Part shown: positions 13,881 through 58,700 of the stretch, piece after piece | Position numbering within the stretch: the first letter of the stretch is position 1 | How the letters are laid out: the number at the start of each line of letters is the position of its first letter | Assembly (NCBI GenBank): GCA_025618425.1 | Contig: CM046846.1 | Coordinates: 3,711,355 to 3,775,354 of the forward strand | Origin: Heliocidaris tuberculata | Lineage: Eukaryota > Echinodermata > Echinoidea > Camarodonta > Echinometridae | Direction: 5' to 3' | DNA: 64,000 nt | Made by a program: the position numbers and the translations under genes | The notes under the pieces: generated by a model | What the model saw: only the letters and a program-made list of their open reading frames with translations | The model's database searches: none | What the model was told of the DNA's origin: nothing

Positions 13881-14086
13881 CTGACCTGGCCTGAATTCTG
13901 GAAAGAGATCAGTCACAGTCTTATCCTTAAACTTTTCATCAGCTGCAGCATAGAGATGCTTGAGAGGTGCTTCGATCTTCGCCTCCCCTTTCTTGGTCAC
14001 TTCATCTCTTCCCGTCTCTCTTCCACTAGCCTCTTTCTCTCCTTCCTTTCCACTCTTCTCTCCTGATGCATCCTTGCTTTCTTTTT
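13881..14086 (-). CDS. TAF1: TAF1 copy A exon 5
   Basis: Counterpart of 54185-54390, ending LFPEFRPGQ. One silent difference was seen (the Pro codon of FRPG). Confidence 0.8.
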
Positions 14087-14652
14087 CTTCAGATGAAAAC
14101 AACAGAAATGAAAAGGGCATATTAACATCAGGCAAAATATATGATCTCAAGAATTTGAGGATTTAGGGTGTAACAAAGGACCCACCTGCTATAGTGCAAC
14201 GCACACAAAAGTTATAGTTTTCACATTTCTACTTGACCATGACAAACTGACTCAATAAAGATAATGATCATTTCTAGATAATGCCAAAATTTTGCTAAAC
14301 ACTGCTTTGAAATTTGAGTAAACTACAAATACTCATAATGTAAATTTTATTTCTTAGTAGATGAATACATGACATATTTTCTAACTACCTAGACATGTTC
14401 AATACTATGCTGACACTCAAAAGAAACCTTACAATAACAATTAAACTAATAACTAAGAAACATGAGTATGAGAGGCTGCTTTTATAAAACAAAATGTTTC
14501 ATGAAACACAATAAGCTATATAATAATTTCTCAGCAGATTACAAAGTGCCATCTAAAATACAACTAACAACCACTTAATAGACCAGCAATATGAGACAAC
14601 ATGTAATCCTCCAAAATACAATACAACATTCAGGACTCAGGAGAGGATTTAC

Positions 14653-14856
14653 CTTCACCAGTCCCTGTCTCTTCTCTCTTACCACTGCTGTTGTCACCGT
14701 CCAGGGATGAGGCTGAAGATGGGGTATGCATCAGTCTGGTTACAGGTGGTGGTATAGGAGGAGGAGGCATCAGGATGGAGTCTTCTTTACTCTTAGATTC
14801 ACCCTCAGAATCATCAGCATCATAGTCATCATAATCATCATCGTCGTCATCCTTAT
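14653..14856 (-). CDS. TAF1: TAF1 copy A exon 4
   Basis: Counterpart of 54957-55160, with the same tandem AAGCAG acceptor and the LMPPPPIPPP linker. Confidence 0.8.
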
Positions 14857-14987
14857 CTGCTTGAGGGATTAAACAAGAACAAGCAGGATCATGACATGAA
14901 ACTGAATGAACATATCCTATATAAACTGATTTCATCTCCATTTAAAGTGACTATTTTACCAGAACGAAAGGCAATCGGCCCTGCATC

Positions 14988-15088
14988 ATTATCATCACCA
15001 TCATCATTATCATCATCATCGGCAGCAGCATCACCATCATCTCACCATCATCATCTTAACATCATCATCATCATCATCATCATCATAA

Positions 15089-15123
<35 letters not shown>

Positions 15124-15126
15124 CCA
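14988..15126. repeat. (ATC)n microsatellite, copy A
   Basis: Counterpart of 55287-55428 with a different repeat structure. Confidence 0.9.
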
Positions 15127-15396
15127 GGTGGAACTTTCTTGACAATAGTGAGGTATCGTTCTACAGTCTCCCCTTTCCCCAATAAAAATGCAATCCCTAG
15201 AAATTATTCAGAGCTTGTTGCACACATCCCTAATAGGCAAACTAACTGTGGTCTGATTCATTTTCCGAACATATGTCAGTGCCTATTTCAACATAATGTG
15301 GTGATACAGCACAGACAACAATTTATGATAATCCCATCTTTTTCCAACAATGTTTACTGCTCACATCTACTTTAAATCTGATTGTGATGTTCTTAC

Positions 15397-15507
15397 CTTT
15401 CTTTTGAGTTGACATAGAAGCCATAGTATCTATGTAGACCTGTTCCTCTTCTGCCATCTCAGTGATGTCAGAGTAATCCACCGCCTCAACATCTTTCTCC
15501 TTCTCAT
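15397..15507 (-). CDS. TAF1: TAF1 copy A exon 3
   Basis: Same splice sites and reading frame as 55699-55809 (AVDYSDITEMAEEE). It is the first exon of copy A; exons 1-2 are missing beyond the gap. Confidence 0.8.
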
Positions 15508-15992
15508 CTGCAATCCATAAACAAGAAACACTGAATTGAAAAACAGGGCATACTCCTATACCTATACAATTCTGTAACAGTTGCTGTCATGAATGAATAC
15601 ACATGCCAAATATAAGGCAACCATTCTTTTTAAAAAAAGAGACCTTCTAATTGTCCCATGAGAGACAAATCACAGAAATTTTTGAAAAAGCATTTTATTG
15701 CCATTTAAATCCATTTTAAAACCCAGTATCTTATCAGTAATATGTTTTTTTTCCTGGACTACTTTGTCTCATTTGTTGAGCAAGCATGATCAAAAAGTGA
15801 TAAAAAAAATAGTTTGCCTGATTTACACTATACAGTGTTTTCATTACATGGCACTGTTCCATGAAAATGTATATCCCCCCCTTCCCCCAAGCATTTTAGT
15901 TGTTAAATGTGTGGTAATTCACCACCCATCCTGACTGAAAAATCATACAAAATAAGAGCCTTGGGTTGGGTATTCATTGGGTATTTGTAGAG

Positions 15993-16259
15993 GTGTCGTG
16001 GTTTAGTGGATACATCACCGGACTGTGGATCTCATGGTTCGCGGTTCGAGTCCCGCCGCGGCACTAATGTCCTTTGGCAAGACATTAATCTACATTTGCC
16101 ACTCTCCACCCAGGTGTAGTAAATGGGTACCTGGTAGGAATTTATTCCTTGAATGCTTTCAGCGCCTTACAGGGTAGCTGGGCTAAAGCCAGGGTAAGAA
16201 TACTACTTCGGCGCTTAGAAACATTGTATTAAGCGCAATATAAATGTTATGTATTATTA
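15993..16259 (+). mobile_element. tRNA-derived SINE, copy A, cut by the gap
   Basis: Same SINE insertion as 56295-56575, with the same tRNA-like head, A box and B box. Its ATT tail runs straight into the N gap. Confidence 0.85.
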
Positions 16260-16759
16260 NNNNNNNNNNNNNNNNNNNNNNNNNNNNNNNNNNNNNNNNN
16301 NNNNNNNNNNNNNNNNNNNNNNNNNNNNNNNNNNNNNNNNNNNNNNNNNNNNNNNNNNNNNNNNNNNNNNNNNNNNNNNNNNNNNNNNNNNNNNNNNNNN
16401 NNNNNNNNNNNNNNNNNNNNNNNNNNNNNNNNNNNNNNNNNNNNNNNNNNNNNNNNNNNNNNNNNNNNNNNNNNNNNNNNNNNNNNNNNNNNNNNNNNNN
16501 NNNNNNNNNNNNNNNNNNNNNNNNNNNNNNNNNNNNNNNNNNNNNNNNNNNNNNNNNNNNNNNNNNNNNNNNNNNNNNNNNNNNNNNNNNNNNNNNNNNN
16601 NNNNNNNNNNNNNNNNNNNNNNNNNNNNNNNNNNNNNNNNNNNNNNNNNNNNNNNNNNNNNNNNNNNNNNNNNNNNNNNNNNNNNNNNNNNNNNNNNNNN
16701 NNNNNNNNNNNNNNNNNNNNNNNNNNNNNNNNNNNNNNNNNNNNNNNNNNNNNNNNNNN
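16260..16759. other. Assembly gap (500 N)
   Basis: Exactly 500 N. It begins in the ATT-repeat tail of a SINE and ends in sequence unrelated to the corresponding place in copy B (56562 onward). The round size suggests the true gap length is unknown, so the link between the two sides rests on scaffolding alone. Confidence 0.98.
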
Positions 16760-18307
16760 TTTTGAGTTAAAAAAAATTACAGTTTTATACAAACGATGCA
16801 TTACTTCAACATGTTTTTGCAAAAGAATGTTTACAAATCCGATTACACAACAACAAACTTGACAATATATTAGAAAACTCCCTTATGCATTTTGAGTGCA
16901 ATATTCTACTCAATGATGAAATCGGCAGTTAAAAAAAGACGTATAACTATATTTTTTCCTTCCCAAATAACCACATGCATATTTTTTTTTTACTGCCTGA
17001 TTATGTTGGAAGCATAACAATAGTCTGCTGCATACTGCAAAAAGGATATAATTTAGATACTTGACTGGCAGTTTTTATTGGGGAATCTCTGCAACCATAG
17101 CATCAAACGCATTTTTAACATTGTACTATTTACTATGAATATTTGTTACTTATATTTTCAAGAATAATCATTCGCAACGCGAAATTTGTAAAGTTTGATA
17201 TTCCGAACATGGAACACATAGAACGTAAGACATTTATTTCAGTTTTCGATTTACAGAACTGACCAGAATAGATTTGAAAAGCAATTTCATGACGTCATGA
17301 ATCTCTTCATCTCAGCCAATTTTCTTCTTGATTTTCTCAAAGAACAAAACAGAGGAGTGTGGTGGTATAGGTCGGTGTGTCCCGTGCGGTTATAATCATA
17401 AACCTCTTCTCTATGATGTTATTTTTATTTCAAAGAAGTTGTTGTTCGCTTTTAAGCCGATTATTCATCTCAAGTTTGGAGGATAAAGAATCGAATTTGA
17501 AACGGATTTCAAACCCTTCAGGGAAGTAAAATAGAATATATCAATCCTTTGAGTTCACGTCCTCAAATCTAAAATCATATCATCTCGGCGAAAAATGCCG
17601 TGCGGTAAGATGATTTGCAAAAGGACCCAAAGACAAAAAAAAAAGCATCGGAATAAGACGCTGGGAGCGGAGGTAATGAGAATGGGTATGATACGGGACG
17701 GTGCTTATTCTTATGCAGATGCATCTATGATCCTCCTCGGCATCCAAATGGGGGAAAAAGTTAACACAACTGCGAGGAACTGAATTCAAATTACCACGGC
17801 TCAATAACAAGAATTTTCTTTCCTCAGGCAATGGATTCTACCAAGTGTGTCGAATGGGGAATCGGGATGGAGCGCAGATAGTTTCAACGTCTGCTTGTCG
17901 TGTCGTAACCAACGGGAAGGGAGGAGAAAAAAAAAGAAGAGATGCAGAGAGCCGATTCTTTAGTCATTAAGGAGTAGGCAAGCGAAAAGGATAGAGTTGG
18001 GAATTGAAGAACTCCCCAAGCAGAGGAGGCAATGAGCGCTGTGTGTTACTAATGCGAGAAGCCGAGAGAGATTGAGAATATGTCAGGGGGGGGGGGGGGG
18101 TGATTTCCAAAGCGCGGGAAAAAAAGGGACCTAGGGGTAAGTAAGCTGAAAAATCGCGCGCAGTGGTCCGCTTGATTTCATTCGACTGCGCGCACGTAAG
18201 ACGACATGCTTTGATATATTTCCGTGAACACAGAAAGAAATTTGAGCAAGCATGCTAGATTGAAAAAAAGATCAGAAGAAGTACTTAAGCAAACATAAAT
18301 GACCTGA

Positions 18308-18485
18308 GAGAAAGAGAGAGAGAGAGAAAGAGAGAGAGAGATGCAGAGAAAGAGACAAAATCAAAAAAGAGGGGAAGGGAGAGCGAGAGAGAAAGAGAGA
18401 GGGAGCTATAGAGAAAGAAAGAGGGAAAGTGAGAAAAGTAGAGGCAGAGAGGTTTGGAGAAAATAGTAGAGGAGAAAGAAATAAG
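18308..18485. repeat. (GA)n purine tract
   Basis: GAGA-rich with AAAG interruptions; no coding sense. Confidence 0.9.
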
Positions 18486-19846
18486 CATTCGGAGGTGTAC
18501 GATCTTAAAACGGTAAGCACAAAATTGATTAGCTAAAAAATGAGATGAACATCGCAGAAAGAAAGTAGGTCGGGAGGAAAAATGGTTTATAGTCTAGAAA
18601 AAGAGATCAAACATAGAATGAAAAGCACACGGCTAGCGAGGTATTGAACAAAAAGACAAATTATAGAGACTGGAAATTTTGACGTTGAATCACTGTAGGA
18701 GACTTCTTTTGTATTTCTAGTTAATTATTATTAGTTCACCTATGATAATTTTGTATCATCATCATAATTATTTTTAATATAAATGTAATTGTTTTTGTCA
18801 TCGATATGATTAAAAATAAAACCAGTAGCCGTTTTATAACTTTTAGTCCATAGGCCTATGATAGAATGGAAAATACATCATATCAATAATAGATCATCAT
18901 GTACTTGTGAAATGATGCTGTATTAGCCTGTAAGTTATATTGCTTCTATGTTATTAGAAGATTTTTAGTTTCATTGTCCGTATACATCTTAGAAGTATGT
19001 GAATCTATAGACATGGACCTATATGGAACAGTCCTTTCCATCAACATCATTTTAACGTTTGACCTAAATAAAAAAACATTTACTTCCATCTTTAAACCAC
19101 ATTGCTCTACTACTTCTACATCTACGGGAGTAGTTCGTGATGGCGCCTCCTAGCTTATCTCCCCGGTGTAGAAGCTATAGACCTATACACATTTGCACGC
19201 ATATCGGTAGCAGGTGCGTATACTGTCAGCCTAATACCCGCATTTCCGATCAATGCAATGTCCTCTGCTCTCGCTCCCGGCTCCTCAGGCGGAGAGAGAC
19301 TAGACCTTTCCGCTAAAGCGTGCTGCCTACACTTCCGCAAGACGCGGATCAGCCTCGTTTTTCTCCCTCCCTTTTAACTACCTAAATCTCACGATTTGTG
19401 GTTATGAGAAAAAAACCGAGGAAGGCAAAATCATCGCAAATGTCGGGACCTTGTCATGATATGAAAGTGCTACATTTCAAAAATAATATTTGTTTGACTA
19501 GGGGCAACGCAAGGGATTTGCTTACTTCTGTTCCTCCCTGCCTATCTGTTTGTGGTATACTCTGCCTGAAGTCACCGACTTATTTTTGCTCGTAAATCGC
19601 TCGTTTCACCCACATAAGGTTAATTATTGTTGATCTTTATACATGAAGCTAGAATCTGGCACACAAAATCAAGACGTTACTTAAGGATATAAACGCTGAA
19701 AGACAAGCTAGCATCTATCTCTCTCTCTCTCCCTCCTCCTTCCTCTCTGTCAAGCTAAATAAAATTATCAAATCATGGGATAAAATTATGATTTATTATC
19801 CCATGTAATTTATCCCAGTAATACAATAATTTCGTTTTACAGGTCA

Positions 19847-19848
19847 TA

Positions 19849-19882
<34 letters not shown>

Positions 19883-19972
19883 GGATGATGATGATTATGG
19901 TAATGATGCTGGTGCTGATGATAATGATGCTGATATTGATGATGATGATAATGATGAAGATCTAGATGATGA
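19847..19972. repeat. (GAT)n imperfect microsatellite
   Basis: GAT units with GCT and AAT variants. No ORF context. Confidence 0.9.
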
Positions 19973-20365
19973 CTTTAGTGCTACTCAAAATATAAAAGAA
20001 TAAGAGTAAAAATCATGTTTGAGCACCACCAAATCCTATTTCATATATAGTGAATGTATACCGCTGAATCAACAGTTCGTGACAGCCGAATAAATAAGTA
20101 CAAATAATTATCCTTTTCTTCAAAAGTACACAGTACTCTTCTTTTAAGCAGTATTCTTTATTACTTTACAGGGAGCTCTCATAAATTCCAAATTGGTAAA
20201 AAGGATAAACGCTATAGGGTCAGTTATGCGTTCAGGATGATCATTCTGACACTATACTTTTTATTTGTCTGCAGACATTCCTGAAAAGTTCCAGATAAAA
20301 TGCCCCATCGCCGAATTAAAAAAAAAAGCCATCTCCTTTGCACCAGAATCCATTCCAAATCATTT

Positions 20366-20378
20366 TGTGTGTGTGTGC

Positions 20379-20425
<47 letters not shown>
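20366..20425. repeat. (GT)n microsatellite
   Basis: About 60 bp of GT with one GCGG interruption. Confidence 0.95.
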
Positions 20426-20429
<4 letters not shown>

Positions 20430-21529
20430 GAATTTTCCTCTCTTCATTTCCTTACCTATATACATCACCCTTCTATCATGTCTATAATGCTTTACCATCG
20501 CGAATTTGATTACTATTTTTTATTCTACTAATGACATTAATACAAACCAAACACTTATACTGCCCCAATAAAGTTGTCTTCTTATCAGTATTCCTCAAGT
20601 CTGGACCCTTCATTTTTGCGTATGCATGTAAGTTGTAACATCTTGCCTTCATATAGGTCTTTGAATCATGTTTTTTATGTTTTAATTGTAAAATGTATTT
20701 AATGATGAATTTGAATCTTTGCTGCATCCATTTGTACAATGCATTTATTCATTCTTTTAAAAAAACATTTATCGGCATTAAAAAAGAAAGCAAACGATTC
20801 AAAAAACGACATGCATGTACAGTTTGATTAAAAACCCGTTAGTGAAGTCGGACTTACATTGGATTTATACATCTCTTCAGATAATGTCTTTGATTCCACT
20901 GACTGTAGATTAGTATTTCGTCGCTCTATTTGACGACGAATGAAGCTTATGCTGTGTTGTTGCTGCTTTTTTCATTTTGGTTCTTTTTTTCATCGCTTTT
21001 CCGTTTATAAAGGCTATATTGATAGCATTGGTTTAATGAATAACACACCTATAATATATCTTCCTATTTGATGTCTTTTTTTTCTATTACAGTTTCTCCT
21101 TTTGAATGTTTTGTGTACTTTACTTGTTATTCAAGGTTTTATGCAAAATAACAAATCTCTTCTCTGAGCTAAAGATTAGAAAGATACATATATGTCTTAC
21201 AAACGACATTAATAATGCACGAACAAACAATACATTGCCATGCAGATGAAATACAGAGCTTGGAATATAGTCAATGTGAAAAAGAGAAAATGGGAATTTC
21301 CCCTCTCAACCCCCATTGCCACAAAATTTGTTTTATTTGTGTCTTTAGACAAAACAAGAAATTGATTTTTTTTTTCTCCATCCCAAGATATGGTTAACCT
21401 TCTTGAGATGGCCTCAGGTTGGCGCGGGGAATACAAAGCTGGAAAATAAAAATATGTCACTGATCCAGTTTCCAGGTGGTCCTCGGACTGTTGGATTTAT
21501 TTCTTACGTCCTTCTAATATTATTAGTAA

Positions 21530-21918
<389 letters not shown>

Positions 21919-22359
21919 ATGAACATCTTATATCACTTTTTACTGGTATATTTAGAGATAATGAGTTATGGTAAAGATGAAAAGTAATTTGTGAGCTTTC
22001 TCATTCTTTTTAGGTTACTTTTGAATAATATCATTTTAGGAATGTCCCCTGAAAAGAATTGCTCTTCAAATGTCCTTATATTGGATATATGACGAAAATT
22101 TTTAGATAGATAGAAAGATAGATAAATGGTATTTATTGAATCATTTCCATGTATCGCAGTTACAAGTAACTGAATTGCACGTGAATAAAACATTGATGGA
22201 AAACACAAGTATACATTTCAAAAGATATCACAATACAATCTACATACTTATGAAGAGCATGAACATGTATACTGTATACCATTAATCTTATACAATATTG
22301 CAATTTAAAAATTTGAGTTAAAAGTCATGTAATCATAATCATGCCAAGAAATAGGTGAA

Positions 22360-22592
22360 AAAGAAAGAAAGAAAGAAAGGAAAGAGATTTAGATGGAGAG
22401 AGAGAGAGAGAGGGAGGCAAAAGATGTAGAAAGTAAGAGAAAGATGGAAAGGAAGTGGGGAGAAAAGATAGAGGGAGAGAGAGAGATGAAAAGATTCAGA
22501 GAGATGGGAAAACAGAAGGGGGATAGAGAGAGAGAAAGAAAGAGAGAGAGAGAAAGAGAGAGTGAAAGGGGCAGATAGAAAGAGGGAAAGTG
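22360..22592. repeat. (GA)n/(GAAA)n purine tract
   Basis: GAAA then GA repeats within the first insertion of the nested transposon cluster. Confidence 0.9.
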
Positions 22593-22974
22593 GGCTCTTG
22601 ACAACGATTATGTACATACTACTGATAAAAATACAATGTACCTTGCAAAAAAAAAATAAATGTTAAAAAGTAACACTAGAAATATATAGATATGCATCGT
22701 ATACTTCATGTCATAAACTAATCTAATGTATGGTACAATTTAAAAAATACATTGAATGATATTTTAATATAGCAAACCTAAGATTTATGAAATAATAATA
22801 TACAAAGGAATATAACATGTAAAGGAAATTTGACAATTCAATGTGTTTCAAAGTATAATACAATCATAGATGAAAAGTTTGGACCAAACATTCCCGTGGT
22901 CATATATACTGATTTTAATGCATTGCATGTGATTTTCAGTAAGATTGAATCAATTATAAAAAAATCATTTTGAT

Positions 22975-23957
22975 CATCATCATTTCGGGTCATCACACTA
23001 CTGTTTCCCAATGTCTAGCACATGTAAGAGCCACGTCATTAGCCACTGCCAGGCCCCTCTCGGTGCAAGTGTCATGCAACCGGTCACAGCTCAGGAGATG
23101 GAGCATAGTCTGGAGGCCCTGCCCACACTCACAGTCTGCCGCAGTGTCGGTATATCCCCACTTGAGCATGTTTGCCTTGCACCTCCCCATGCCTGTTCGC
23201 AGTCTGTTAAGGCTACGCCATGTGATCCATGATACTTTAGAACCTGCAGGGAGTGACTCAGATGGATCAATAGCCATGTGTGTATCCTCTTGAAGTTTCT
23301 CCAGTCTTTCTTCCCATAGTTTAAGGCGTGTAGATGTTGTCCTGCCCTCTAAAGGGGAGACAGAAGCAAGGAAACTTTTCCCCGATTTCAAGCGTTGAGG
23401 TACCAAAGGGTGACCATAGAGGGGGTGTCTTTATCCTCTGATTGCCTGAGACGTTCCTTTCGGCTGGATACTGTCCGTCTTATCTCAGGGGGAGCGATAC
23501 CAGAGAGAAGATAGAGGTGGTCTATCTTGGTGGGTTTCATGCAACCGGTGATGCAACGGCAGCTTGTGTTCAGCACAGGATCTATCTTCTTTGCATGGGC
23601 TGAACGTCCCCACATTGTGCAGGCATACTCGGCAGTAGAGAAACAGAGAGCCAGAGCTGTTGACCTGATGGTGGTAGGATTTGCTCCCCAGTTTGATGTG
23701 CTCAGCTTGTGGAGTGGGGCATTCCTGGTGCTGACTTTCCCTCTCAACTTGTTGACATGAGCTTTATAGGTCAAAGACCGATCAAGGGTAACACCCAGAT
23801 AAACTGGGTTGTCATCAGTGAAAACGGTGATAACAGTGTGAGATGTGGTAGCAGGATTCGCAGGGTCTTGGAAGAACCTGAAAGGGACCGCGACGTGAAC
23901 GCTCCTACTATGGCCCCCATTATTTTGATGATTCCAGAACATCACAGTATCCACCAC
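22975..23957 (-). pseudogene. 5'-truncated non-LTR retrotransposon, RT C-terminal fragment
   Basis: On the minus strand, VYLGVTLDRSLTYKAHVNKL and TIRSTALALCFSTAEYACT are typical of the end of a jockey/I-type LINE reverse transcriptase. After a frameshift near 23400 the other frame continues with WRSLNRLRTGMGRCKANMLK and a Cys/His segment (CECGQG, then HLLSCDRLHD), the usual C-terminus. The 3' end on this strand runs into ATG repeats. ATTTTGAT occurs at both flanks (about 22967 and 23927), a probable target-site duplication. Not functional. Confidence 0.75.
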
Positions 23958-24088
23958 TTTTTATTTACTATGTAATCAACCTTTCCCAATTGTTTCTAGA
24001 AATATCATTTAACAATGTAATCGCATGACCAGAACTCACTTTTTCTTTAGTTTTACCTTAACCAGTACTATTTCAAATTTTTTTAGAA

Positions 24089-24390
24089 CTCATACTATCA
24101 CCACCATCACCACCATCATCACCATTATCATTATTGTTACCATCATCATCATCATCATAATCTCCATCATTAGTCATCTTTACCCTCATAATCATCACCG
24201 TAATAATCATTGTCATCACCACCATAATTATTAACATCATCGTCATCATTACCATCAGCATCATCAGCATCGCCATCATAATCATCACCGTCATCATCAT
24301 GGTCATTAGCATTATAATCATCATCATCATCACTATCTTCAGCATCATCATCCCATCTTCAGCATCATCATCAGCATCATCACTGTCATC
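24089..24390. repeat. (ATC)n imperfect microsatellite
   Basis: About 300 bp of CAT/CAC/TCA triplets. The ORFs across it are low-complexity artefacts. Confidence 0.9.
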
Positions 24391-24399
24391 ATATCACTT

Positions 24400-26363
24400 A
24401 TATTACTCCAATTTTCTGCTTTACATCTATCCTGTGTACGCACAATTCTAGTTTGCACATTCATCCCTTTGCATTGTGTTATCATGCTTTACACACATAC
24501 AATTTGACTTACTTCCTTGACTCTCATCCAATTAATTACATCAGTAAGGACATTTGTCAACAAAGTATCCGAGAATTAGAATCTTTTTTCTTTCTGCATA
24601 TCTTATTATTTTCATTTCTAGAGATATCAACAATGGCATGAGTACATATCCTAACATGCCAGGATATTGAACACATTTCAGGTTGTGATCTACAGTCACT
24701 TATTTACATAGGTAGGATATTTACACTATTTACAAAGTTTCATTTATAAATCAACATAGGCCCAATCCATCATTTTTGCACAAATAGAAATGTAATCAGT
24801 TTATATCAGGTTTTTGGATTCACATGCACAACAATGGGGCAAATGTAAAGCATCTGTATCTCTTGCTCATGAATGATCACCGTACGCAATAAAAATATGT
24901 TGCTGACTTTTATGGAATACTATTAAAGTTAATGACATTCTGCTTATACTCCACATCTCCATGAACAAAATACTCCTTTTTTTTTCATAGGTCGACTGGA
25001 TCACTCAAAGTAGAGGTTCAACACTTTTTGAGACATGACTCATCTATAATAAGCTGAATAATACTGCATTTGGCAATTTTCTTGGCTTTAACTTTGGGGG
25101 ATTTGCCATCCACAAAATGGGTTAGTGCAATATCCATTGATCCCTACCACGTGCACATAGCCTCGTACGCACGGCTCTATGCCAACAGTTGATATGGCTA
25201 CATTCAAACACAGTATGTGGGACATTGTCTGCTGTGTACGATTCCTGTGTACATTATACTGATTGTCACAGTAAATCTCCTTTAGAATTTATAGAATACA
25301 CTTGTTTTGCCTGATTTTGCAGTTAATTCGTGGAAAAGACTTCACAGTGCTGAATTATTTGATTCTAAAAATGCATAAAATTGAAACAGTACTACAGCGG
25401 CAGTGTTTTTCTGCGAGCCTAAACATGGCGACCGGTTGCATCAAACGTAGAGGGCATTGCTTTATCCACTGATAGAGATCAATGGCAATATCACACTAGC
25501 AGCAAGGATTTACATTACTTGAACACAAGGTGGCAGCAAACAAGAAGTTGTTACAGACAATTATTGAATTTTCAAGATATGGTGAGTTCTCAATAGTAAC
25601 ATATGTAATAGACATGAAGAATTGTAGAAACAAAAATTGGATCACAAAATACAAACTCAAAGTCCACTATTGAGTATTTGAGAAGGAAAATAAAGACAAA
25701 GTGATATTTTTGTGGTCTGGGTGTACAGGGCTGCTGTTTGCATTTTAAATTTAGGGGTCCATTCTAAAACTAGTGTTAATGTTGAGCCATGCTTGAATAC
25801 AACGGGGCCGATAACCTCTCTCTATCTCCTTTTAAAAATACACAAGAGTGAACTCTATTGTCACTTACCTAGCACCAGACGATAAATATTATATCACAGT
25901 AACGTCCTTGAAAAACAAATGATATTAAAGTGGATTGAGATGAAATAACTCGTTGTTTACAAAGAGATGATTAATTTACAAATAAATCTGTATTTTTTCA
26001 ATTGTATATATTTCTACATCTATGCTTGATCTGCAGATAAATAACAAGCAAGCAAATTAATTTTCAGATCAGTGTGAGATACATATGGGTGGGGAAAATT
26101 TCTTTGATAATACCTTTCCAATTCAGCAAACTTCCTCAACAACATTTGAATACAAGATCACATTGACGACAGTAATTTACTCTCCTCATCTTGAGAATGA
26201 TCTTTTCCGCAGCAGATACATTTGATGAGTGAATCTCCTTTCCATTTGGAGCAAAATCCTTCTACACACTGCCAAATCAAACACCATCAAAGGAGAGACT
26301 GACTAACTACCTATCTAGGCAACCCTTGATAGATATATGATCAACATTTCTCCCACAAATCTT
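24400..26363. other. 3' flank of TAF1
   Basis: AT-rich, with no credible ORF and no canonical AATAAA seen on the minus strand in this interval. Part of it is presumably the TAF1 3' UTR. Confidence 0.5.
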
Positions 26364-57647
<31,284 letters not shown>

Positions 57648-58383
57648 CTTGTAACACTCAGACTGCTGGGAGAACGACAACAAAAAGACATCTTACAATG
57701 ATGCTGCAGTGATGTCAGTTGGACTAAATTCCCTATTTTCCAGGGAATAAAAGAAGGTGATTTTGAATTTTATGTATAAATCTTAAACTGCGAGGGAAAA
57801 TATATAGAAAGTTTAAAGCACAAAGATTATTGTTAAGTTTGCTAAGGAAGAAATTTTTGGAAATTATATTTTGTAAATAAAATTATACTTAGAAAAAATG
57901 TCAAAATCATAATCACTTACTTATCAATCTTTCATTTAATGCAACCATAGGTTGGATTTTGTACAAAAGGAATAAAAAATTGTTGACAATATTATATATT
58001 TACAATAAAAATACAAAGACTGACATGACATATAAAATACATAAAAATGAGAACATTACTTGAAAAACAGTGTTAACAATTAATATACTCAGAAAGAGAT
58101 GATATAGCAGAATTTGAATTTGGTGAAATATATTATCACAGAAATCAAATATCAAATATGACCATAGAAAATCAGATTTGAATCAAATACAAAATGAAAA
58201 TCCAAGTGAAAATGGGAATGTAAAACAGATGTAAAACTTTTAGATAAGTATTACAGGCACACTAAACAATGCCAATAATTAATACTACATTTCTGTCACA
58301 TGTACTAAATGAATGGGGGGAAAATAAAATAAATATTTAAAATCCTTCCTTTTAAATTCAGCTCTAAAAATTCACAGTTTTAC

Positions 58384-58700
58384 CTTGAATGGCCTTTAGG
58401 AAGAACTTCTAATATTCTTAAAAAATCCAAGGTCAAAATCAAGTCCAAAACCGAAGAAATCCCTGCAGATTTTTTTGCCGTCGCATGTTGTTTTTATTCC
58501 ACTGATGGTTACAGTACACTCGGCCAATATAAATTTTGGACACAAAAAAAACTTGGTATCACGTGCGTACATCGATCGCGCACACGAAAAATCCGGACTT
58601 TTACGTGTGCGCCATACTGATCGGGACCAAGATTTTTATGGTTGTCCAAATTCTGTCACGAAGATACGAGCGCTCACACTCACGCGGTGACCAAGAAATG
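58384..58700 (-). promoter_or_regulatory. Putative TAF1 first (5' UTR) exon and promoter patch
   Basis: A consensus donor (TTCAAG|GTAAAAC) ends at 58384 and can pair with the acceptor 18 nt before the TAF1 ATG. The segment at 58480-58690 is clearly richer in CpG than its surroundings (cgtacatcgatcgcgcac and similar), as expected at a housekeeping promoter. No TATA box was recognised. The transcription start is not determined, and the right boundary is a guess. Confidence 0.4.

Larger units (their letters stand above)
16760..21200. other. No recognisable gene
   Basis: Unique sequence with only short ORFs, none recognised. 17580-18200 and 19130-19370 are richer in GC and CpG than the surrounding DNA and could belong to an unidentified first exon or promoter. 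The rest is AT-rich, plus the microsatellites listed separately. Confidence 0.6.
21963..24045. mobile_element. Nested transposon cluster (split MITE)
   Basis: The two ends of a GAGTTCTGG-type MITE (21963-22093 and 23925-24045, with a middle piece near 22880-22974) are separated by two insertions: a segment at 22094-22880 that looks like a minus-strand LINE 3' end (AATAAA then TCTA repeats when read on the minus strand), and the LINE fragment at 22975-23924. Confidence 0.55.

Noticed and set aside
15993..16064. Functional tRNA gene
   Set aside because: It has A and B boxes and an acceptor stem, but it continues into a SINE body and repeat tail, and the stems contain weak pairs. It is a SINE head.
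16244..16822. ORFs of undefined residues
   Set aside because: They run across the N gap.
22970..23975. Plus-strand ORFs opposite the LINE fragment
   Set aside because: The minus strand carries recognisable reverse-transcriptase sequence; the plus-strand frames are shadows.
24025..24351. Long low-complexity ORFs (Ile/Thr- and Met/Asp-rich)
   Set aside because: They are translations of an ATC microsatellite.
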